From Aurantimonas coralicida DSM 14790 (GTDB lineage: Bacteria > Pseudomonadota > Alphaproteobacteria > Rhizobiales > Rhizobiaceae), in contig NZ_ATXK01000010.1 in NCBI RefSeq assembly GCF_000421645.1, positions 1-64,000 on the forward strand: a DNA stretch of 64,000 bases, in the 5' to 3' direction. Positions 41,874 to 52,261 of this stretch are shown here, piece by piece. A model generated the notes under the pieces. The model was not told the origin of the DNA. It made no database searches and saw nothing but the letters and a program-made list of their open reading frames with translations. The position numbers were made by a program, and so were the translations under genes. How positions within the stretch are numbered: the stretch's first letter is position 1; every line of letters starts with the position of its first letter.

Positions 41874-42211
41874 TGCGCACCTTCCTGGTGCTCTGGATCG
41901 GACCCCTGGTCTTTTTCTGGGGCTGGTATTTTCTTTCGCTGAACGATCTCGGCGGACCGCTCTTCTCCCGCGAAACCCACGACCGGGTCTTCATGGTCTA
42001 CGGCGCGATCCTCGGTATCGAGCCGGCGACGATCCCGCCGCTGGTGGCGCGTGCGCTCGCGATCGACAGCCTGATCCTCGGCGCGATCCTCGCCTTCCGC
42101 CGCCGCAAGAAGATCCGGGCGTGGTGGCAGGCCCGGCGCGCCGCGCGGCTCGCCCTGGCGAACGGCTTTGCCTATGAGCGCAGCGACGAAAGCCGGTCCA
42201 GCGCACCCTGA
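41873..42211 (+). CDS. Small membrane protein, DUF6105-like
   Basis: The 112-residue protein begins with a helix [19 protein letters not shown], then S-L-N-D-L-G and a segment [15 protein letters not shown], a second helix and an Arg-rich cytoplasmic tail. This resembles small rhizobial membrane proteins of the DUF6105 group; I recall that from memory and cannot check it. It is coupled to the gene before it. Its last 40 bases overlap ruvX on the other strand. Confidence 0.72.
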   Translation: MRTFLVLWIGPLVFFWGWYFLSLNDLGGPLFSRETHDRVFMVYGAILGIEPATIPPLVARALAIDSLILGAILAFRRRKKIRAWWQARRAARLALANGFAYERSDESRSSAP

Positions 42212-42642
42212 AGAATGAAGGAGGCGGCGGCCGAATCGATCCGTTCGGCCCGCTTCTTGCGCGAGACGTCGGCTTCGAGCAGGCCGCGTTCCGCAGCGAC
42301 CGTGGACAGGCGCTCGTCCCACAAGAGCACCGGCCGTTCGTCGAAGCGGCTGTAATTGCGCAGGAAAGCCCGCGTCGCCTGCGCCCTCGGCCCCTCCGAC
42401 CCGTCCATGTTCAGCGGCAGGCCGATGACGATGCCGACGATGCTGTCCTCGTTCAGCGCCGCCACCAGCGCATTCGCATCGGCGGTGAACTTGGTTCGCC
42501 GCAGCACCTTGCGCGGCGTGGCGAAGCGCTGGCCGCGGTCCGACACGGCGAGGCCGATGGTCTTGGTGCCGAGGTCGAGACCGGCGATGGTCGTGCCGCT
42601 CGGGACGGCGTCGGCGAATTCTTCCAGCGTCACGATGGCCAT
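42172..42642 (-). CDS. ruvX: RuvX/YqgF family Holliday-junction resolvase-like protein
   Basis: The 156-residue protein has an RNase H-like fold: [17 protein letters not shown] near 19-34, [10 protein letters not shown] near 72-81, and W-D-E-R-L-S-T near 106-112 with the acidic residues placed as in YqgF. YqgF is linked to 16S rRNA 5' end maturation as well as to recombination. I chose the ATG at 42642 after AAGGAGAACGCG; the frame runs 14 codons further up. It is divergent from the UPF0173 gene. Confidence 0.93.
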   Translation of the reverse strand: MAIVTLEEFADAVPSGTTIAGLDLGTKTIGLAVSDRGQRFATPRKVLRRTKFTADANALVAALNEDSIVGIVIGLPLNMDGSEGPRAQATRAFLRNYSRFDERPVLLWDERLSTVAAERGLLEADVSRKKRAERIDSAAASFILQGALDRLSSLRS

Positions 42643-42749
42643 CGCGTTCTCCTTGACCGGGGGACGGGCCGGTGCAGTTAGCACGCCGAGTGCCGGACAC
42701 CACCCACAGAACAGAGGTCCGGCCGGCGATCGGACCGCAAGGAGCCCCC

Positions 42750-43451
42750 ATGAAGATCACCTATTTCGGCCATTCCGCATTCCGGATCGACACCGGCTCG
42801 TCGGTCATCCTGATCGACCCGTTCCTGTCCGGTAACCCGCATTTCGAGGGCAATATCGACAGCGCCGTCGCGGGCGTCACCCATATCGTCCTCAGCCACG
42901 GCCACTTCGACCATGTCGGCGACACCGTCGACATCGCGAAGAAGCATGGCTGCAAGGTTGTCGGCACCTTCGAACTGGTCAGCTGGCTCGGCAAGAAGGG
43001 GATCGAGGCGATCGAGCCGCTGAACACCGGCGGAACCGCGAGCTTTGACGACTTCACCGTCACCCTGACCCAGGCGTTTCATTCCTCCGGCCATGTCGAG
43101 GAAGACGGGACCGTGACCTATCTCGGCATGCCGAACGGACTGGTCTTCCACTTCGCCGACGGCCCGACGGTCTATCACATGGGCGACACCGACATTTTCG
43201 CCGACATGGCGCTGATCGAGGAACTGCACGCCCCGAAGGTTGCGATGGTGCCGGTGGGCGATCGGCTGACGATGGGCGCGGCGGTGGCGGCGCTCGCCTG
43301 CCGGCGCTACTTCAACTTCGACAAGATCATCCCGATCCACTGGGGCACGCTGCCGATCCTCGACCAGACCCCGGACAAGTTCACCGAGGCGATGGAAGGC
43401 GACGCCGGCAAGATCATCAAGCCGGCGATCGGCGAAGCCTTCGAGGTCTGA
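42750..43451 (+). CDS. UPF0173 metal-dependent hydrolase (beta-lactamase fold)
   Basis: The 233-residue protein starts [14 protein letters not shown] and has the metallo-beta-lactamase signature [11 protein letters not shown] near 50-60, a later Y-H-M-G-D-T-D (about 139-145) and P-I-H-W-G-T near the end. It fits UPF0173, whose substrate is not established. It is 107 bases from the divergent ruvX start; GCAAGGAGC serves as the ribosome-binding site. It ends 143 bases before gatC. Confidence 0.92.
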   Translation: MKITYFGHSAFRIDTGSSVILIDPFLSGNPHFEGNIDSAVAGVTHIVLSHGHFDHVGDTVDIAKKHGCKVVGTFELVSWLGKKGIEAIEPLNTGGTASFDDFTVTLTQAFHSSGHVEEDGTVTYLGMPNGLVFHFADGPTVYHMGDTDIFADMALIEELHAPKVAMVPVGDRLTMGAAVAALACRRYFNFDKIIPIHWGTLPILDQTPDKFTEAMEGDAGKIIKPAIGEAFEV

Positions 43452-43532
43452 TCGCACGCATTTCGGCTTTCGGATCCGGACCGGACGGTCGGGGCGCAGA
43501 GCAGCGCCTAGGCCGTCCGGCCATTGCGGCGT

Positions 43533-43560
43533 TGCCTCGCAAGGGGCGCGCCGCTATAGC
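43533..43560 (+). promoter_or_regulatory. Predicted promoter of the gatC-gatA-gatB group
   Basis: TTGCCT at 43533-43538 and CTATAG at 43555-43560, 16 bases apart. The predicted start point near 43567 leaves a 28-base leader with TAGGAC before gatC. The same -35/-10 pattern occurs before pyrB. Confidence 0.6.
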
Positions 43561-43594
43561 TCGCGCAATTCCTCTTGCAACCAGTAGGACCGCA

Positions 43595-43882
43595 ATGTCC
43601 GTCGATGCTTCAACAGTCCGCCGGGTCGCCCGGCTGTCCCGGATCGCCGTTACCGACGACGAGGTCGTGGCGATGGAAAGCGAACTCAACGCGATCCTCG
43701 GCTTCGTCGAACATCTGGGCGAGGTCGATGTCGAGGGCGTCGAGCCGATGACGTCGGTGATCCCGATGGTGATGAAGAAACGCGCCGACGAAGTGACAGA
43801 CGGCGCCAAGGCCGACGACATCGTCGCTAACGCGCCGGCCAGCGAAGATCATTTCTTCGTCGTGCCGAAGGTGGTGGAATAG
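43595..43882 (+). CDS. gatC: Asp/Glu-tRNA amidotransferase subunit GatC
   Basis: The 95-residue protein starts [20 protein letters not shown] and has the GatC pattern [12 protein letters not shown] and E-P-M-T-S-V. GatC wraps between GatA and GatB and stabilises the complex that converts Glu-tRNA(Gln), and possibly Asp-tRNA(Asn), to the amidated forms. The start follows GTAGGAC. A GNAT gene separates it from gatA, seven bases downstream. Confidence 0.96.
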   Translation: MSVDASTVRRVARLSRIAVTDDEVVAMESELNAILGFVEHLGEVDVEGVEPMTSVIPMVMKKRADEVTDGAKADDIVANAPASEDHFFVVPKVVE

Positions 43883-43889
43883 TCGCGCC

Positions 43890-44360
43890 ATGACGGTGAC
43901 GATCGCGGTGGAATCGCCGCTTCAGGATGAGTTGCGCGAACTGGTCGCCCGGCTGAACGATCATCTCCGGCCGCTGTCGCCGCCGGAGTTCCAGTTTCAG
44001 CTCACCGCCGAGCAGATGGCCGGTGAGGACACCACCGTCTTCGTGGTGCGCGATGATCAGTCCGCCGCGGTGGGGATGGGCGCGCTGAAGGTTCACAGCC
44101 CCGCGATCGGCGAGGTCAAGCGCATGTACACGACGCCGGACGTGCGCGGGTCCGGGCTCGGCTGGCTGGTCCTGCAGTCCATCGAGGCCGAGGCGCGCCG
44201 CCGGGAACTCGGCCGGCTGGTACTGGAAACGGGCTCCACGGCCGGCTTCGAGGCGGCCTGGAGACTTTACGAACGATCCGGTTTCACGCGCTGCGGCGCC
44301 GTGCTCGACTACCCGGATTCCGATTACAGTCGCTTTTACGAGAAGAAGCTGTCCCCATGA
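43890..44360 (+). CDS. GNAT-family N-acetyltransferase
   Basis: This 156-residue protein has the GNAT acetyl-CoA site: [17 protein letters not shown] near 73-89 and a C-terminal [10 protein letters not shown]. The pattern fits a single-domain acetyltransferase of a small molecule or protein N-terminus; no substrate can be named. It lies between gatC and gatA, overlapping gatA by four bases (ATGA), so it is translated with the tRNA amidotransferase genes. Confidence 0.88.
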   Translation: MTVTIAVESPLQDELRELVARLNDHLRPLSPPEFQFQLTAEQMAGEDTTVFVVRDDQSAAVGMGALKVHSPAIGEVKRMYTTPDVRGSGLGWLVLQSIEAEARRRELGRLVLETGSTAGFEAAWRLYERSGFTRCGAVLDYPDSDYSRFYEKKLSP

Positions 44361-45838
44361 CCGAATTGACGTCTTTCACCATCGCCGAAGCGCGGGACAA
44401 GCTGGCGGCGAAGGAGTTTTCCGCGACCGAGCTGACGCAGGCCTACAATGCCGCGATCGAGGCCGCCAACCCGCAGATCAACGCCTATGTGGCGGTGACG
44501 CCGGACAAGGCGCTGGCCATGGCGAAGGCCTCCGACGAGCGGCTGGCCAAGGGCGAGGCCGGCGCGCTCGAAGGCATCCCAATGGGCATCAAGGACCTGT
44601 TCGCCACCGAGGGCATCCACACCCAGGCCGCGTCGCATATTCTCGACGGGTTCGAGCCGCGCTACGAATCGACGGTCACCGCCAATCTGTGGGCCGATGG
44701 CGCCGTCATGCTGGGCAAGCTCAACATGGACGAGTTCGCCATGGGCTCGTCCAACGAGACCTCCTATTACGGCCCGGTGAAGAACCCCTGGCGCCGCAAG
44801 GGCTCGAATGCCGACCTGGTGCCCGGCGGCTCGTCCGGCGGTTCGGCCGCGGCGGTCTCGGCGCATCTGTGCGCCGGCGCGACGGCCACCGACACCGGCG
44901 GCTCGATCCGCCAGCCCGCCGCGCTGACCGGCACGGTCGGCATCAAGCCGACCTATGGCCGCTGCTCGCGCTGGGGCACGGTGGCCTTCGCGTCGTCCCT
45001 CGACCAGGCCGGGCCGATCGCCCGCGACGTGCGCGATGCGGCGATCCTTCTGAAATCCATGGCCTCCGTCGATCCGAAGGACACCACCTCGGTCGACCTG
45101 CCGGTGCCGGACTACGAGGCCGCGGTCGGCCGTTCGGTGAAGGGCCTGCGCATCGGCATTCCGAAGGAATACCGCGTCGACAACATGCCGGAGGAGATCG
45201 AGGCGCTCTGGCAGCAGGGCATCGCCTGGCTGCGCGACGCCGGCGCCGAGATCGTCGACGTCTCGCTGCCCCACACGAAATACGCCCTGCCTGCCTATTA
45301 CATCGTCGCGCCGGCGGAAGCCTCGTCGAACCTCGCCCGCTATGACGGCGTGCGCTACGGCCTGCGCGTGCCGGGCAAGGACGTCGCCGAGATGTACGAG
45401 AACACCCGCGCTGCCGGTTTCGGCCGCGAGGTGAAGCGCCGCATCATGATCGGTACCTATGTGCTGTCGGCCGGCTATTACGACGCCTATTACCTGCGCG
45501 CCCAGAAGGTCCGCACGCTGATCAAGCGCGACTTCGAGACCGTCTATGCGGACGGCATCGACGCGCTGCTGACGCCGGCGACGCCCTCGGCCGCCTTCGG
45601 CATCGCCGATCAGGACATGGCCTCCGACCCGGTGAAGATGTATCTGAACGACATCTTCACGGTGACGGTGAACATGGCCGGCCTGCCGGGCCTCGCCGTT
45701 CCCGCGGGCCTGTCCGGCGACGGGCTGCCGCTCGGTCTCCAGCTCATCGGCCGGCCCTTCGAGGAAGAGACCCTGTTTGCGATCGGCAGCGCCATCGAGC
45801 AGGCGGCCGGCCGCTTCGAACCGGCAAGATGGTGGTAG
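44357..45838 (+). CDS. gatA: Asp/Glu-tRNA amidotransferase subunit GatA
   Basis: The 493-residue amidase-family protein has the Ser-cisSer-Lys triad: K79 in G-I-K-D, S159 in G-G-S-S-G-G-S, and S183 in T-D-T-G-G-S-I-R. It hydrolyses glutamine and passes ammonia through a channel to GatB. The N-terminal [20 protein letters not shown] is the usual start. The overlap of four bases with the GNAT gene suggests coupling. A 77-residue protein gene follows four bases after the stop. Confidence 0.97.
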   Translation: MTELTSFTIAEARDKLAAKEFSATELTQAYNAAIEAANPQINAYVAVTPDKALAMAKASDERLAKGEAGALEGIPMGIKDLFATEGIHTQAASHILDGFEPRYESTVTANLWADGAVMLGKLNMDEFAMGSSNETSYYGPVKNPWRRKGSNADLVPGGSSGGSAAAVSAHLCAGATATDTGGSIRQPAALTGTVGIKPTYGRCSRWGTVAFASSLDQAGPIARDVRDAAILLKSMASVDPKDTTSVDLPVPDYEAAVGRSVKGLRIGIPKEYRVDNMPEEIEALWQQGIAWLRDAGAEIVDVSLPHTKYALPAYYIVAPAEASSNLARYDGVRYGLRVPGKDVAEMYENTRAAGFGREVKRRIMIGTYVLSAGYYDAYYLRAQKVRTLIKRDFETVYADGIDALLTPATPSAAFGIADQDMASDPVKMYLNDIFTVTVNMAGLPGLAVPAGLSGDGLPLGLQLIGRPFEEETLFAIGSAIEQAAGRFEPARWW

Positions 45839-45842
45839 GCTG

Positions 45843-46076
45843 ATGGCGGAGCTTCGCAAGGCACTCGATCTCTTGGCGGCGGGCGACTGGCACGGCGCCC
45901 ACGCGATCGTGCAGGACGATCATTCCGCCGACGCAGCCTGGATCCACGCACATCTCCACCGCGTCGAAGGCGACCAGGGCAATGCCGAATACTGGTATCG
46001 CCGCGCCGGGCGCGAGCCGAGCGCGCAGAGCCTCGAGGCCGAGCGCGACACGATCGTCGCCGCACTCGGTCGCTGA
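45843..46076 (+). CDS. Conserved-looking small protein (77 residues) between gatA and gatB
   Basis: No function is known to me. The soluble protein has a compact pattern: A-G-D-W-H-G-A-H-A-I-V-Q-D, then A-W-I-H-A-H-L-H-R-V-E-G-D, then N-A-x-Y-W-Y-R-R-A-G-R. The His/Trp/Tyr-rich helical repeat looks like a half-TPR or small helical hairpin, and I recall similar H-A-x-L-H-R-x-E-G-D proteins in many proteobacteria. It starts four bases after the gatA stop. The 96 bases to gatB contain no further gene. Confidence 0.8.
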   Translation: MAELRKALDLLAAGDWHGAHAIVQDDHSADAAWIHAHLHRVEGDQGNAEYWYRRAGREPSAQSLEAERDTIVAALGR

Positions 46077-46172
46077 CCGGCTGCAGCCGCTCCGGCGTGC
46101 TGCGCCACCGGACCGATTTCATGCATTGAACCAGCCGTTCTGGCAGCCCATCTTCAGTTTCTGGACACGCCC

Positions 46173-47672
46173 ATGACCCTCGTCGACACCCGAACGCCCG
46201 ATCCGAAGAACTTCATCTCCGGCGCCACCGGCGACTGGGAGATCGTCGTCGGCATGGAGGTCCACGCCCAGGTAACGTCCGAGGCCAAGCTGTTCTCCGG
46301 CGCCTCGACCGATTTCGGCGGCGCGCCCAACGATCATGTCAGCCTCGTCGACGCGGCCATGCCGGGCATGCTGCCGGTGATCAACGAGGAATGCGTCCGC
46401 CAGGCGGTGCGCACCGGCCTCGGCCTCAAGGCCGAGATCAAGCACCGCTCGGTGTTCGACCGGAAGAACTATTTCTATCCGGACCTGCCGCAGGGCTACC
46501 AGATTTCCCAGTTCAAGGACCCGATCGTCGGCGAGGGCATCGTCTCGGTCTCCGTCGGCCCGGACTCCAAGGGCGAGTTCGAGGAGATCGAGATCGGCGT
46601 CGAGCGGCTGCATCTCGAACAGGATGCCGGCAAGTCGATGCACGACCAGCATCCGACCATGTCCTATGTCGATCTGAACCGCTCCGGCGTCGCACTGATG
46701 GAGATCGTCTCCAAGCCCGACATGCGCTCGGCCGACGAGGCCAAGGCGTATCTGACCAAGCTGCGGACCATCCTGCGCTATCTGGGCACCTGCGACGGCA
46801 ACATGGACGAGGGCTCCATGCGCGCCGACGTCAACGTCTCCGTGCGGCGTCCCGGCGGTGATTTCGGCACCCGCTGCGAAATCAAGAACGTCAACTCCAT
46901 CCGCTTCGTCGGCCAGTGCATCGAGGCCGAGGCGCGTCGTCAGGTCGCGATCCTCGAGGATGGCGGCACCATCGACCAGGAGACCCGCCTCTACGATCCG
47001 GCCAAGGGCGAGACCCGCGCCATGCGGTCCAAGGAAGAGGCGCATGACTACCGCTACTTCCCGGACCCGGACCTTCTGCCGCTGGAATTCGACCAGGCCT
47101 ATGTCGACGCGCTGCTCGAAGGCCTGCCGGAACTGCCGGACGCCAAGAAGAACCGGCTGATCCGCGATGCCGGCCTGTCGGCCTACGACGCCTCGATCCT
47201 CGTCTCCGAAAAGGCGATCGCCGACTATTACGAGGCCGTGGCGAAGGGCCGCGACGCCAAGCAGGCTGCCAACTGGGTCATCAACGACCTGCTGGGCGCG
47301 CTGAACAAGGCCGGCAAGGATATCGGCGAGACGCCGGTGACCGCGGACCAGCTCGGGGCGATCCTCGACATGATCCGGGCCGAGACGATCTCCGGCAAGA
47401 TCGCCAAGGACCTGTTCGAGATCGTCTGGAACGAGGGCGGCGACCCCGAGAAGATCGTCGACGAGCGCGGCATGAAGCAGGTCACCGACACCGGCGCCAT
47501 CGAGACGGCGGTGGACGAGGTGATCGCAGCCAATCCCGACAAGGTCGAGCAGGCCCGCGCCAAGCCGACCATGGCCGGCTGGTTCGTCGGCCAGGTGATG
47601 AAGGCGACCGGGGGCAAGGCCAATCCCCAGGCGGTCAACGCGCTGGTCAAGCAGAAGCTCGGCGTGGAATGA
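46173..47672 (+). CDS. gatB: Asp/Glu-tRNA amidotransferase subunit GatB
   Basis: The 499-residue protein has the kinase-like cradle domain with the signature [14 protein letters not shown] near 91-104, then L-E-Q-D-A-G-K and M-E-I-V-S-K-P-D near 176-183, and the C-terminal helical and YqeY-type tail (about 350-499) that binds the tRNA elbow. GatB phosphorylates the tRNA-bound Glu or Asp before amidation. A GNAT gene overlaps its stop by four bases. Confidence 0.97.
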   Translation: MTLVDTRTPDPKNFISGATGDWEIVVGMEVHAQVTSEAKLFSGASTDFGGAPNDHVSLVDAAMPGMLPVINEECVRQAVRTGLGLKAEIKHRSVFDRKNYFYPDLPQGYQISQFKDPIVGEGIVSVSVGPDSKGEFEEIEIGVERLHLEQDAGKSMHDQHPTMSYVDLNRSGVALMEIVSKPDMRSADEAKAYLTKLRTILRYLGTCDGNMDEGSMRADVNVSVRRPGGDFGTRCEIKNVNSIRFVGQCIEAEARRQVAILEDGGTIDQETRLYDPAKGETRAMRSKEEAHDYRYFPDPDLLPLEFDQAYVDALLEGLPELPDAKKNRLIRDAGLSAYDASILVSEKAIADYYEAVAKGRDAKQAANWVINDLLGALNKAGKDIGETPVTADQLGAILDMIRAETISGKIAKDLFEIVWNEGGDPEKIVDERGMKQVTDTGAIETAVDEVIAANPDKVEQARAKPTMAGWFVGQVMKATGGKANPQAVNALVKQKLGVE

Positions 47673-48175
47673 CCTTCTTCGTCCGCACCGCCGGCGCGGC
47701 CGATCTGGAGGCGATCAGCCAGTTGCTCGGCGAGACCTGGCACGCGACCTACGACCACATCTACGGGGCTGAGCGGGTGAGCGAGATCACCCGCTCGTGG
47801 CATTCGGTCGAAGCGCTCAGGCCGCGGATCAACCGGCTGAACTCGGAGTTCCTGGTCGCCGACGACGGCACGCGGCTGGGCGGCATGGCCTATGCCGCCG
47901 CGACCGCCGGCGACGGCAAGATGGTCGTCCTGCACCAGCTCTATGTGCGGCCGGGCTGTCAGCGCCAGGGCATCGGCCGCGATCTTCTGGCCGAGATTTC
48001 CGACTGCTTCCCGACGGCGCGCACGCTGCGCCTCGAGGTCGAGGAAGCCAATATGCCGGCGATCGACTTCTACCGCGCGCACGGTTTCACCCAGACCGGC
48101 TCGACCGCCAATTGCGGCTGTGCCGATTCGGGTATTCCAGCCTCGGTCTACGAGAAGACGCTGGCCGCCGGCTGA
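47669..48175 (+). CDS. GNAT-family N-acetyltransferase (RimI-like)
   Basis: The 168-residue protein shows the GNAT core: [18 protein letters not shown] near 88-105, with the Q/R-x-x-G-x-G/A acetyl-CoA loop, then L-R-L-E-V-E-E-A-N and [10 protein letters not shown]. It overlaps gatB by four bases. It differs in sequence from the GNAT before gatA, so the pair is not a recent duplication. The substrate is unknown. Confidence 0.88.
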   Translation: MTFFVRTAGAADLEAISQLLGETWHATYDHIYGAERVSEITRSWHSVEALRPRINRLNSEFLVADDGTRLGGMAYAAATAGDGKMVVLHQLYVRPGCQRQGIGRDLLAEISDCFPTARTLRLEVEEANMPAIDFYRAHGFTQTGSTANCGCADSGIPASVYEKTLAAG

Positions 48176-48279
48176 GCCGGGCAGGGCGCCGCCGAAGGGC
48201 GGCGCGAACGCGATCCATGGTGGACATTTTGCGGCCGCGGCAGCATAACGTCCCCGCATCGACACGGACTGGAATTCCC

Positions 48280-48660
48280 ATGAAGGAATGGCTGCTGCAG
48301 ATCTTCACCTGGTGGCAAGGCCAGACGATCGGCACGAGATTCTACACCTGGCGCAAGGGCCAGAAGGTCGGCGAGGACGATGCCGGCAACCAGTATTATC
48401 AGAACGCCGACGGCACCAAGCGCTGGGTCATCTACAACGGCCCGGCCGAGGCGTCGATGATAGCCGGCGGCTGGCACGGCTGGATCCATTACCGGGTCGA
48501 TACGCCGCCTTCGCAGGAAGACTACAAGCCGCGCGCCTGGCAGAAGCCGCACCAGCCGAACTACACCGGCACGGCCAAGGCCTACCGGCCGCAGGGCTCG
48601 CTGCTCACTCCGTCCGAGCGCCCGCGCGTCACCGACGATTACGACGCCTGGACGCCCTGA
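48280..48660 (+). CDS. NDUFA12-family complex I accessory subunit
   Basis: The 126-residue protein matches the B17.2/NDUFA12 family: G-T-R-F-Y-T-W-R-K-G-Q-K-V-G-E-D near 18-33, GNQYYQNADGTKRWVIYNG near 37-55, then W-H-G-W-I-H and an ending D-Y-D-A-W-T-P. This subunit of NADH:ubiquinone oxidoreductase is shared by mitochondria and alphaproteobacteria. The ATG at 48280 gives the family start MKEWLLQIF; the frame is open far upstream over the GNAT gene but that part is not real. It lies 104 bases after the GNAT. Confidence 0.95.
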   Translation: MKEWLLQIFTWWQGQTIGTRFYTWRKGQKVGEDDAGNQYYQNADGTKRWVIYNGPAEASMIAGGWHGWIHYRVDTPPSQEDYKPRAWQKPHQPNYTGTAKAYRPQGSLLTPSERPRVTDDYDAWTP

Positions 48661-48818
48661 TCGCACGGCGGTCCGGAGCGCGGTCGGCCGCCTGACAGGA
48701 TCGGCTTTCGGCCTTTTCGATTGCTGCCCGGACGATCTCCCTGTCATCGCCGCAATCTGCCGGCAGACACAGCGCGTATTGCCCGGCCCGGCGGGCCGGA
48801 AATGTTGAGGACGCCCCC

Positions 48819-49226
48819 ATGAACCGTCGGCTATGTGCGTCGATCCTGTTTGCCGTGACGACCGGTCTCGCGCTGGTTCCGGCGTCGGCGCAGCAGCGCA
48901 TCGCCAACAAGGTCGCGGTGTTCTCCGGGCTCGACAAGATCACCGGCCGGATCACCAGCTTCGACGTCTATATCGACGAGACGGTGCAGTTCGGCGCCCT
49001 GCAGGTGACGCCGAAGGTCTGCTACACCAGCGCCGAGGGCGAAGCCGCCAAGACCGATGCCTTCGTGAAGGTCGACGAGATCACCCTGCAGCGCGACATC
49101 CGCCAGATCTTCTCCGGTTGGATGTTCGCCGCGTCTCCCGGCCTCAACGCCGTCGAGCATCCGGTCTATGACGTCTGGCTGAAGAGCTGCAAAAGCGAAT
49201 CGGATGTCCCGGCGCCCGCGGGGTAG
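48819..49226 (+). CDS. DUF2155 secreted/periplasmic protein
   Basis: The 135-residue protein has a signal peptide (M-N-R-R-L-C then a hydrophobic run to P-A-S-A-Q, about 1-25), then [19 protein letters not shown] near 31-49, V-C-Y-T-S near 67 and a second Cys near the end (W-L-K-S-C-K). This matches DUF2155, which follows the NDUFA12 gene in many alphaproteobacteria. Function is unknown. The final 61 bases overlap aat on the other strand. Confidence 0.9.
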   Translation: MNRRLCASILFAVTTGLALVPASAQQRIANKVAVFSGLDKITGRITSFDVYIDETVQFGALQVTPKVCYTSAEGEAAKTDAFVKVDEITLQRDIRQIFSGWMFAASPGLNAVEHPVYDVWLKSCKSESDVPAPAG

Positions 49227-49834
49227 AACGTCGCATCCACCGTGATCGCCTCGGCCAGCAGCGCCTGGTACGTGTCGCGGTCGATCTCGATCGCGCCGAA
49301 GCGCTCCAGATGGCCGGTCAGGAACTGGGTGTCGAGGAGCTGGTAGCCGCCACGGCATAGCCGCTCCCACAGATAGGCCAGCGCGACCTTGGACGCATCG
49401 GTGCGGCGCGAGAACATGCTCTCGCCGAAGAACGCGCCGCCCAGTGATACGCCATACAGGCCCCCGACGAGCTCGTCGCCGTCCCAAGCTTCTACCGAAT
49501 GGGCAAAGCCTTCCTGCGCCAGCGCCAGTGTCAGCGAGCGGATCTGGCCGTTGATCCAGGTCTCCATGCGGCCGGGCGCAGCTTCCGCGCAGCCGTCGAC
49601 CACCGCCGCGAAGGCGGTGTCGACGCGAATGTCGAAGGGCGCTCGGCGGATGGTCTTGCGCAGGCTGCGCGGCAGGTGGAAGCCGTCCAGCGGCAGGATT
49701 CCCCGCTCGGTCGGATCGATCCAGAAGATGCCCGGATCGTCCGCCTTTTCCGCCATCGGAAAGATGCCGCAGGCATAGGCCTTCAGCAGGATGGACGGGG
49801 TGATCTCGAAACGCTGGCCACCACGCCGTGTCAT
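49166..49834 (-). CDS. aat: Leucyl/phenylalanyl-tRNA-protein transferase
   Basis: The 222-residue enzyme adds Leu or Phe to proteins with N-terminal Lys or Arg, marking them for ClpAP through the N-end rule. It has Y-A-C-G-I-F-P-M-A near 22-30, W-I-D-P-x-E-R-G-I-L-P-L near 41-52, and [19 protein letters not shown] near 126-144. I chose the ATG at 49834, which follows GCAGGGTAGGAT-like sequence; the frame extends into accC. It lies four bases after the accC stop. Confidence 0.95.
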   Translation of the reverse strand: MTRRGGQRFEITPSILLKAYACGIFPMAEKADDPGIFWIDPTERGILPLDGFHLPRSLRKTIRRAPFDIRVDTAFAAVVDGCAEAAPGRMETWINGQIRSLTLALAQEGFAHSVEAWDGDELVGGLYGVSLGGAFFGESMFSRRTDASKVALAYLWERLCRGGYQLLDTQFLTGHLERFGAIEIDRDTYQALLAEAITVDATFYPAGAGTSDSLLQLFSQTS

Positions 49835-49838
49835 GATC

Positions 49839-51188
49839 CTACCCTGCTGATCTGCGGGCGAGATACTTTTCCAGCCAGTGGATGTCGTAGTCGCCCTTGG
49901 CGACGTCCGGATTGTCCACGAGGTCACGGAACAGCGGCAGCGTGGTCTTCACCCCGTCCACGACGATCTCGTCGAGGGCGCGCCGCAGCCGCATCATGCA
50001 TTCGGTCCGGGTGCGGCCATGCACGATCAGCTTGCCGATCAGGCTGTCGTAGAAGGGCGGGATCGAATAGCCCTGATAGACGCCCGAATCGACCCGTACG
50101 CCGAGACCGCCGGGCATGTGGTAATGGGTGATCCGCCCCGGCGACGGTGCGAAGGTCTCCGGGTCCTCGGCGTTGATCCGGCACTCGATCGCATGACCGG
50201 CGAACTGGATGTCGGCCTGCGTCACCGACAGACCCTGGCCGCTGGCGACGCGGATCTGCTCGTGGACGAGGTCCAGCCCGGTGATGGCTTCCGTCACCGG
50301 ATGCTCCACCTGCAGGCGGGTGTTCATCTCGATGAAATAGAACTCGCCGTTCTCGTACAGGAACTCGATCGTGCCGGCGCCGCGATAGCCGAGCTTGGCG
50401 ATGGCGTTGGCGCAGATCATGCCGATCCGGTCGCGCTGCTCCTGGTCGAGCGCCGGCGAGCTGGCTTCTTCCCAGACCTTCTGGTGGCGGCGCTGCAGCG
50501 AGCAGTCGCGTTCGCCCAGATGGATGCCGTTGCCGGCGCCGTCGCCGAAGACCTGCACCTCGATATGGCGCGGCTTCTCCAGATACTTCTCCAGATAGAC
50601 GGCATCGTCGCCGAAGGCCGCTCCGGCTTCCGAACGGGCCGTGGACAGCGCCATCGACAGGTCCTGCGCCGTCTTCGCCACCTTCATGCCGCGGCCACCG
50701 CCGCCGGCCGAAGCCTTGACGATGACCGGATAGCCGATCTCCGCGGCGATCCGTGCGGCCTCGTCGTCGTCGGTCACCGCGCCCGCCGAGCCGGGGACCA
50801 CGGGAATGCCGAGACGCTTGGCGGTGCGCTTGGCCTCGATCTTGTCGCCCATGATCCGGATATGCTCGGCGGTGGGGCCGATGAAGGTGATCTTGTGGGC
50901 GTCGAGAATGTCGGCGAAGCGCGCATTCTCGGACAGGAAGCCGTAGCCGGGATGCACGGCATCGGCGCCGGACACCTCGCAGGCGGCGACGATCTGCGGA
51001 ATGTTCAGATAGCTGTCGCGGGCCGGCGGCGGACCGATGCAGACGCTCTCGTCGGCAAGGCGCACATGCATGGCCGTGTTGTCGGCGGTGGAGTGGACGG
51101 CCACCGTCGGGATGCCGAGTTCCTTGCAGGCGCGCAGCACCCGCAGGGCGATCTCGCCGCGGTTGGCGATCAGGACCTTCTTGACCAT
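49839..51188 (-). CDS. accC: Acetyl-CoA carboxylase, biotin carboxylase subunit
   Basis: This 449-residue ATP-grasp enzyme carboxylates the biotin on AccB in the first step of fatty-acid synthesis. It starts [20 protein letters not shown]; the Gly-rich ATP loop A-G-G-G-G-R-G-M-K is near 162-170, and [14 protein letters not shown] near 287-300 holds metal and catalytic residues. The order aroQ-accB-accC-aat is typical of rhizobia. It lies 10 bases past the accB stop. Confidence 0.97.
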   Translation of the reverse strand: MVKKVLIANRGEIALRVLRACKELGIPTVAVHSTADNTAMHVRLADESVCIGPPPARDSYLNIPQIVAACEVSGADAVHPGYGFLSENARFADILDAHKITFIGPTAEHIRIMGDKIEAKRTAKRLGIPVVPGSAGAVTDDDEAARIAAEIGYPVIVKASAGGGGRGMKVAKTAQDLSMALSTARSEAGAAFGDDAVYLEKYLEKPRHIEVQVFGDGAGNGIHLGERDCSLQRRHQKVWEEASSPALDQEQRDRIGMICANAIAKLGYRGAGTIEFLYENGEFYFIEMNTRLQVEHPVTEAITGLDLVHEQIRVASGQGLSVTQADIQFAGHAIECRINAEDPETFAPSPGRITHYHMPGGLGVRVDSGVYQGYSIPPFYDSLIGKLIVHGRTRTECMMRLRRALDEIVVDGVKTTLPLFRDLVDNPDVAKGDYDIHWLEKYLARRSAG

Positions 51189-51198
51189 GCCGCGCCCC

Positions 51199-51678
51199 TT
51201 ACGCGATCACGACGAGTGGTTCGCCGTATTCCACTGGCTGCGCATTCTCGACCAGAATCTTGGTCACCGTGCCGGCGCGCGGCGCGGGGATCTGGTTCAT
51301 CGTCTTCATCGCCTCGATGATCAGCAGCGTCTCGCCCTCGGCGACCTTCTGGCCGACCTCGACGAAGGCGCGCGCGCCCGGCGCCGACGACAGGTAGATC
51401 GTGCCGACCATCGGCGAGGGGACCGTGCCCTTCTCCGGGCCGGTGGCGGCCGCCGGGGCGGCAGGCTGCTCCGCGTGCGGCGCCGGAGCGGCGGGCGCCG
51501 GGCCCGACGCCGCAGCGTAGTGCATCGGCTGGGCGTAGCCGCCATAATCCTTCTGGCGGGAGACGCGGACGCGCATCTCGCCGTGCTCGACCTCGATCTC
51601 GGTCAGATCGGTGTCCTTCAGGATGCTCGCCATCTCGCGGACGAACGACGGGTCGACAGAGTTGTCTTCTTTCGACAT
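51199..51678 (-). CDS. accB: Acetyl-CoA carboxylase biotin carboxyl carrier protein
   Basis: The 159-residue protein has an N-terminal domain (about 1-45), an Ala/Pro-rich flexible linker (about 52-82) and the biotinyl domain with E-A-M-K-T-M-N at 122-128, K125 being the biotin site. BirA attaches the biotin. The C-terminal domain starts with P-S-P-M-V-G-T near 88. I chose the ATG at 51678 after GGAATCGC-type sequence; upstream codons to 51735 do not fit. It lies upstream of accC in the same operon. Confidence 0.97.
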   Translation of the reverse strand: MSKEDNSVDPSFVREMASILKDTDLTEIEVEHGEMRVRVSRQKDYGGYAQPMHYAAASGPAPAAPAPHAEQPAAPAAATGPEKGTVPSPMVGTIYLSSAPGARAFVEVGQKVAEGETLLIIEAMKTMNQIPAPRAGTVTKILVENAQPVEYGEPLVVIA

Positions 51679-51709
51679 GCGATTCCTTCGGTCTATTCGA
51701 CTCGATTGT

Positions 51710-52144
51710 TCACAGGCGCGCCTTGAGGGCTGCAATGGCGAGTTCGTAACCCACCGGGCCGAAGCCGGCGATCATGCCGACGGCGACCGGCGCGATCAGG
51801 CTCTTGTGCCGGATCTCCTCGCGCGCGTGAATGTTGGACAGATGCACCTCCACGACGGGCTTTCCGAAGACCCGGAGCGCGTCGTGAAGGGCGAGGGAAG
51901 TATGGGTGTAGGCGGCGGCGTTGATGACGATCGCCACGGCGCGTTCGCGCGCTTCGTGGATCCAGTCGACCAGTTCGCCCTCATGGTTGGACTGCCGGAA
52001 CACGATCTCGAAGCCGGCGTCCGCGGCCACATCGCGACACCGGGCCTCGATGTCGGCCAGCGTCGTCGTGCCATAGATCTCGGGCTCGCGGGTTCCGAGC
52101 GTGTTGAGATTGGGGCCGTTGAGAAAGTAGATCGTCGAGGTCAT
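51710..52144 (-). CDS. aroQ: 3-dehydroquinate dehydratase, type II
   Basis: This 144-residue shikimate-pathway enzyme has [17 protein letters not shown] near 8-24 with the catalytic Tyr, F-R-Q-S-N-H-E-G-E near 49-57, [10 protein letters not shown] near 74-83 and [11 protein letters not shown] near 98-108 with the active His. It forms dodecamers. Many relatives read N-L-L-G; here it is N-T-L-G, a mild change. It stands just before accB, 31 bases away. Confidence 0.97.
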   Translation of the reverse strand: MTSTIYFLNGPNLNTLGTREPEIYGTTTLADIEARCRDVAADAGFEIVFRQSNHEGELVDWIHEARERAVAIVINAAAYTHTSLALHDALRVFGKPVVEVHLSNIHAREEIRHKSLIAPVAVGMIAGFGPVGYELAIAALKARL

Positions 52145-52261
52145 CGACCCTCGGTCTTTTCTGGCAATCGCACGCGCACCGCGCAGCTCACAGCCCCGTA
52201 TAGAGGCATCGACAGCGTGGGGAAAGCGCCCCGACGGGTGTTTCGTTCCCTCAGCCCGTCC

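Noticed and set aside
47797-48279. Long N-terminal extension of the NDUFA12 frame over the GNAT gene
   Set aside because: The family starts at MKEWLLQIF (48280). The upstream part is Arg-rich out-of-frame translation of the acetyltransferase.
49839-51678. accC-accB as the partner subunits of pccB
   Set aside because: The two-gene set with separate biotin carrier, next to aroQ, is the standard acetyl-CoA carboxylase arrangement. PccA would be one fused protein and is not in the window.
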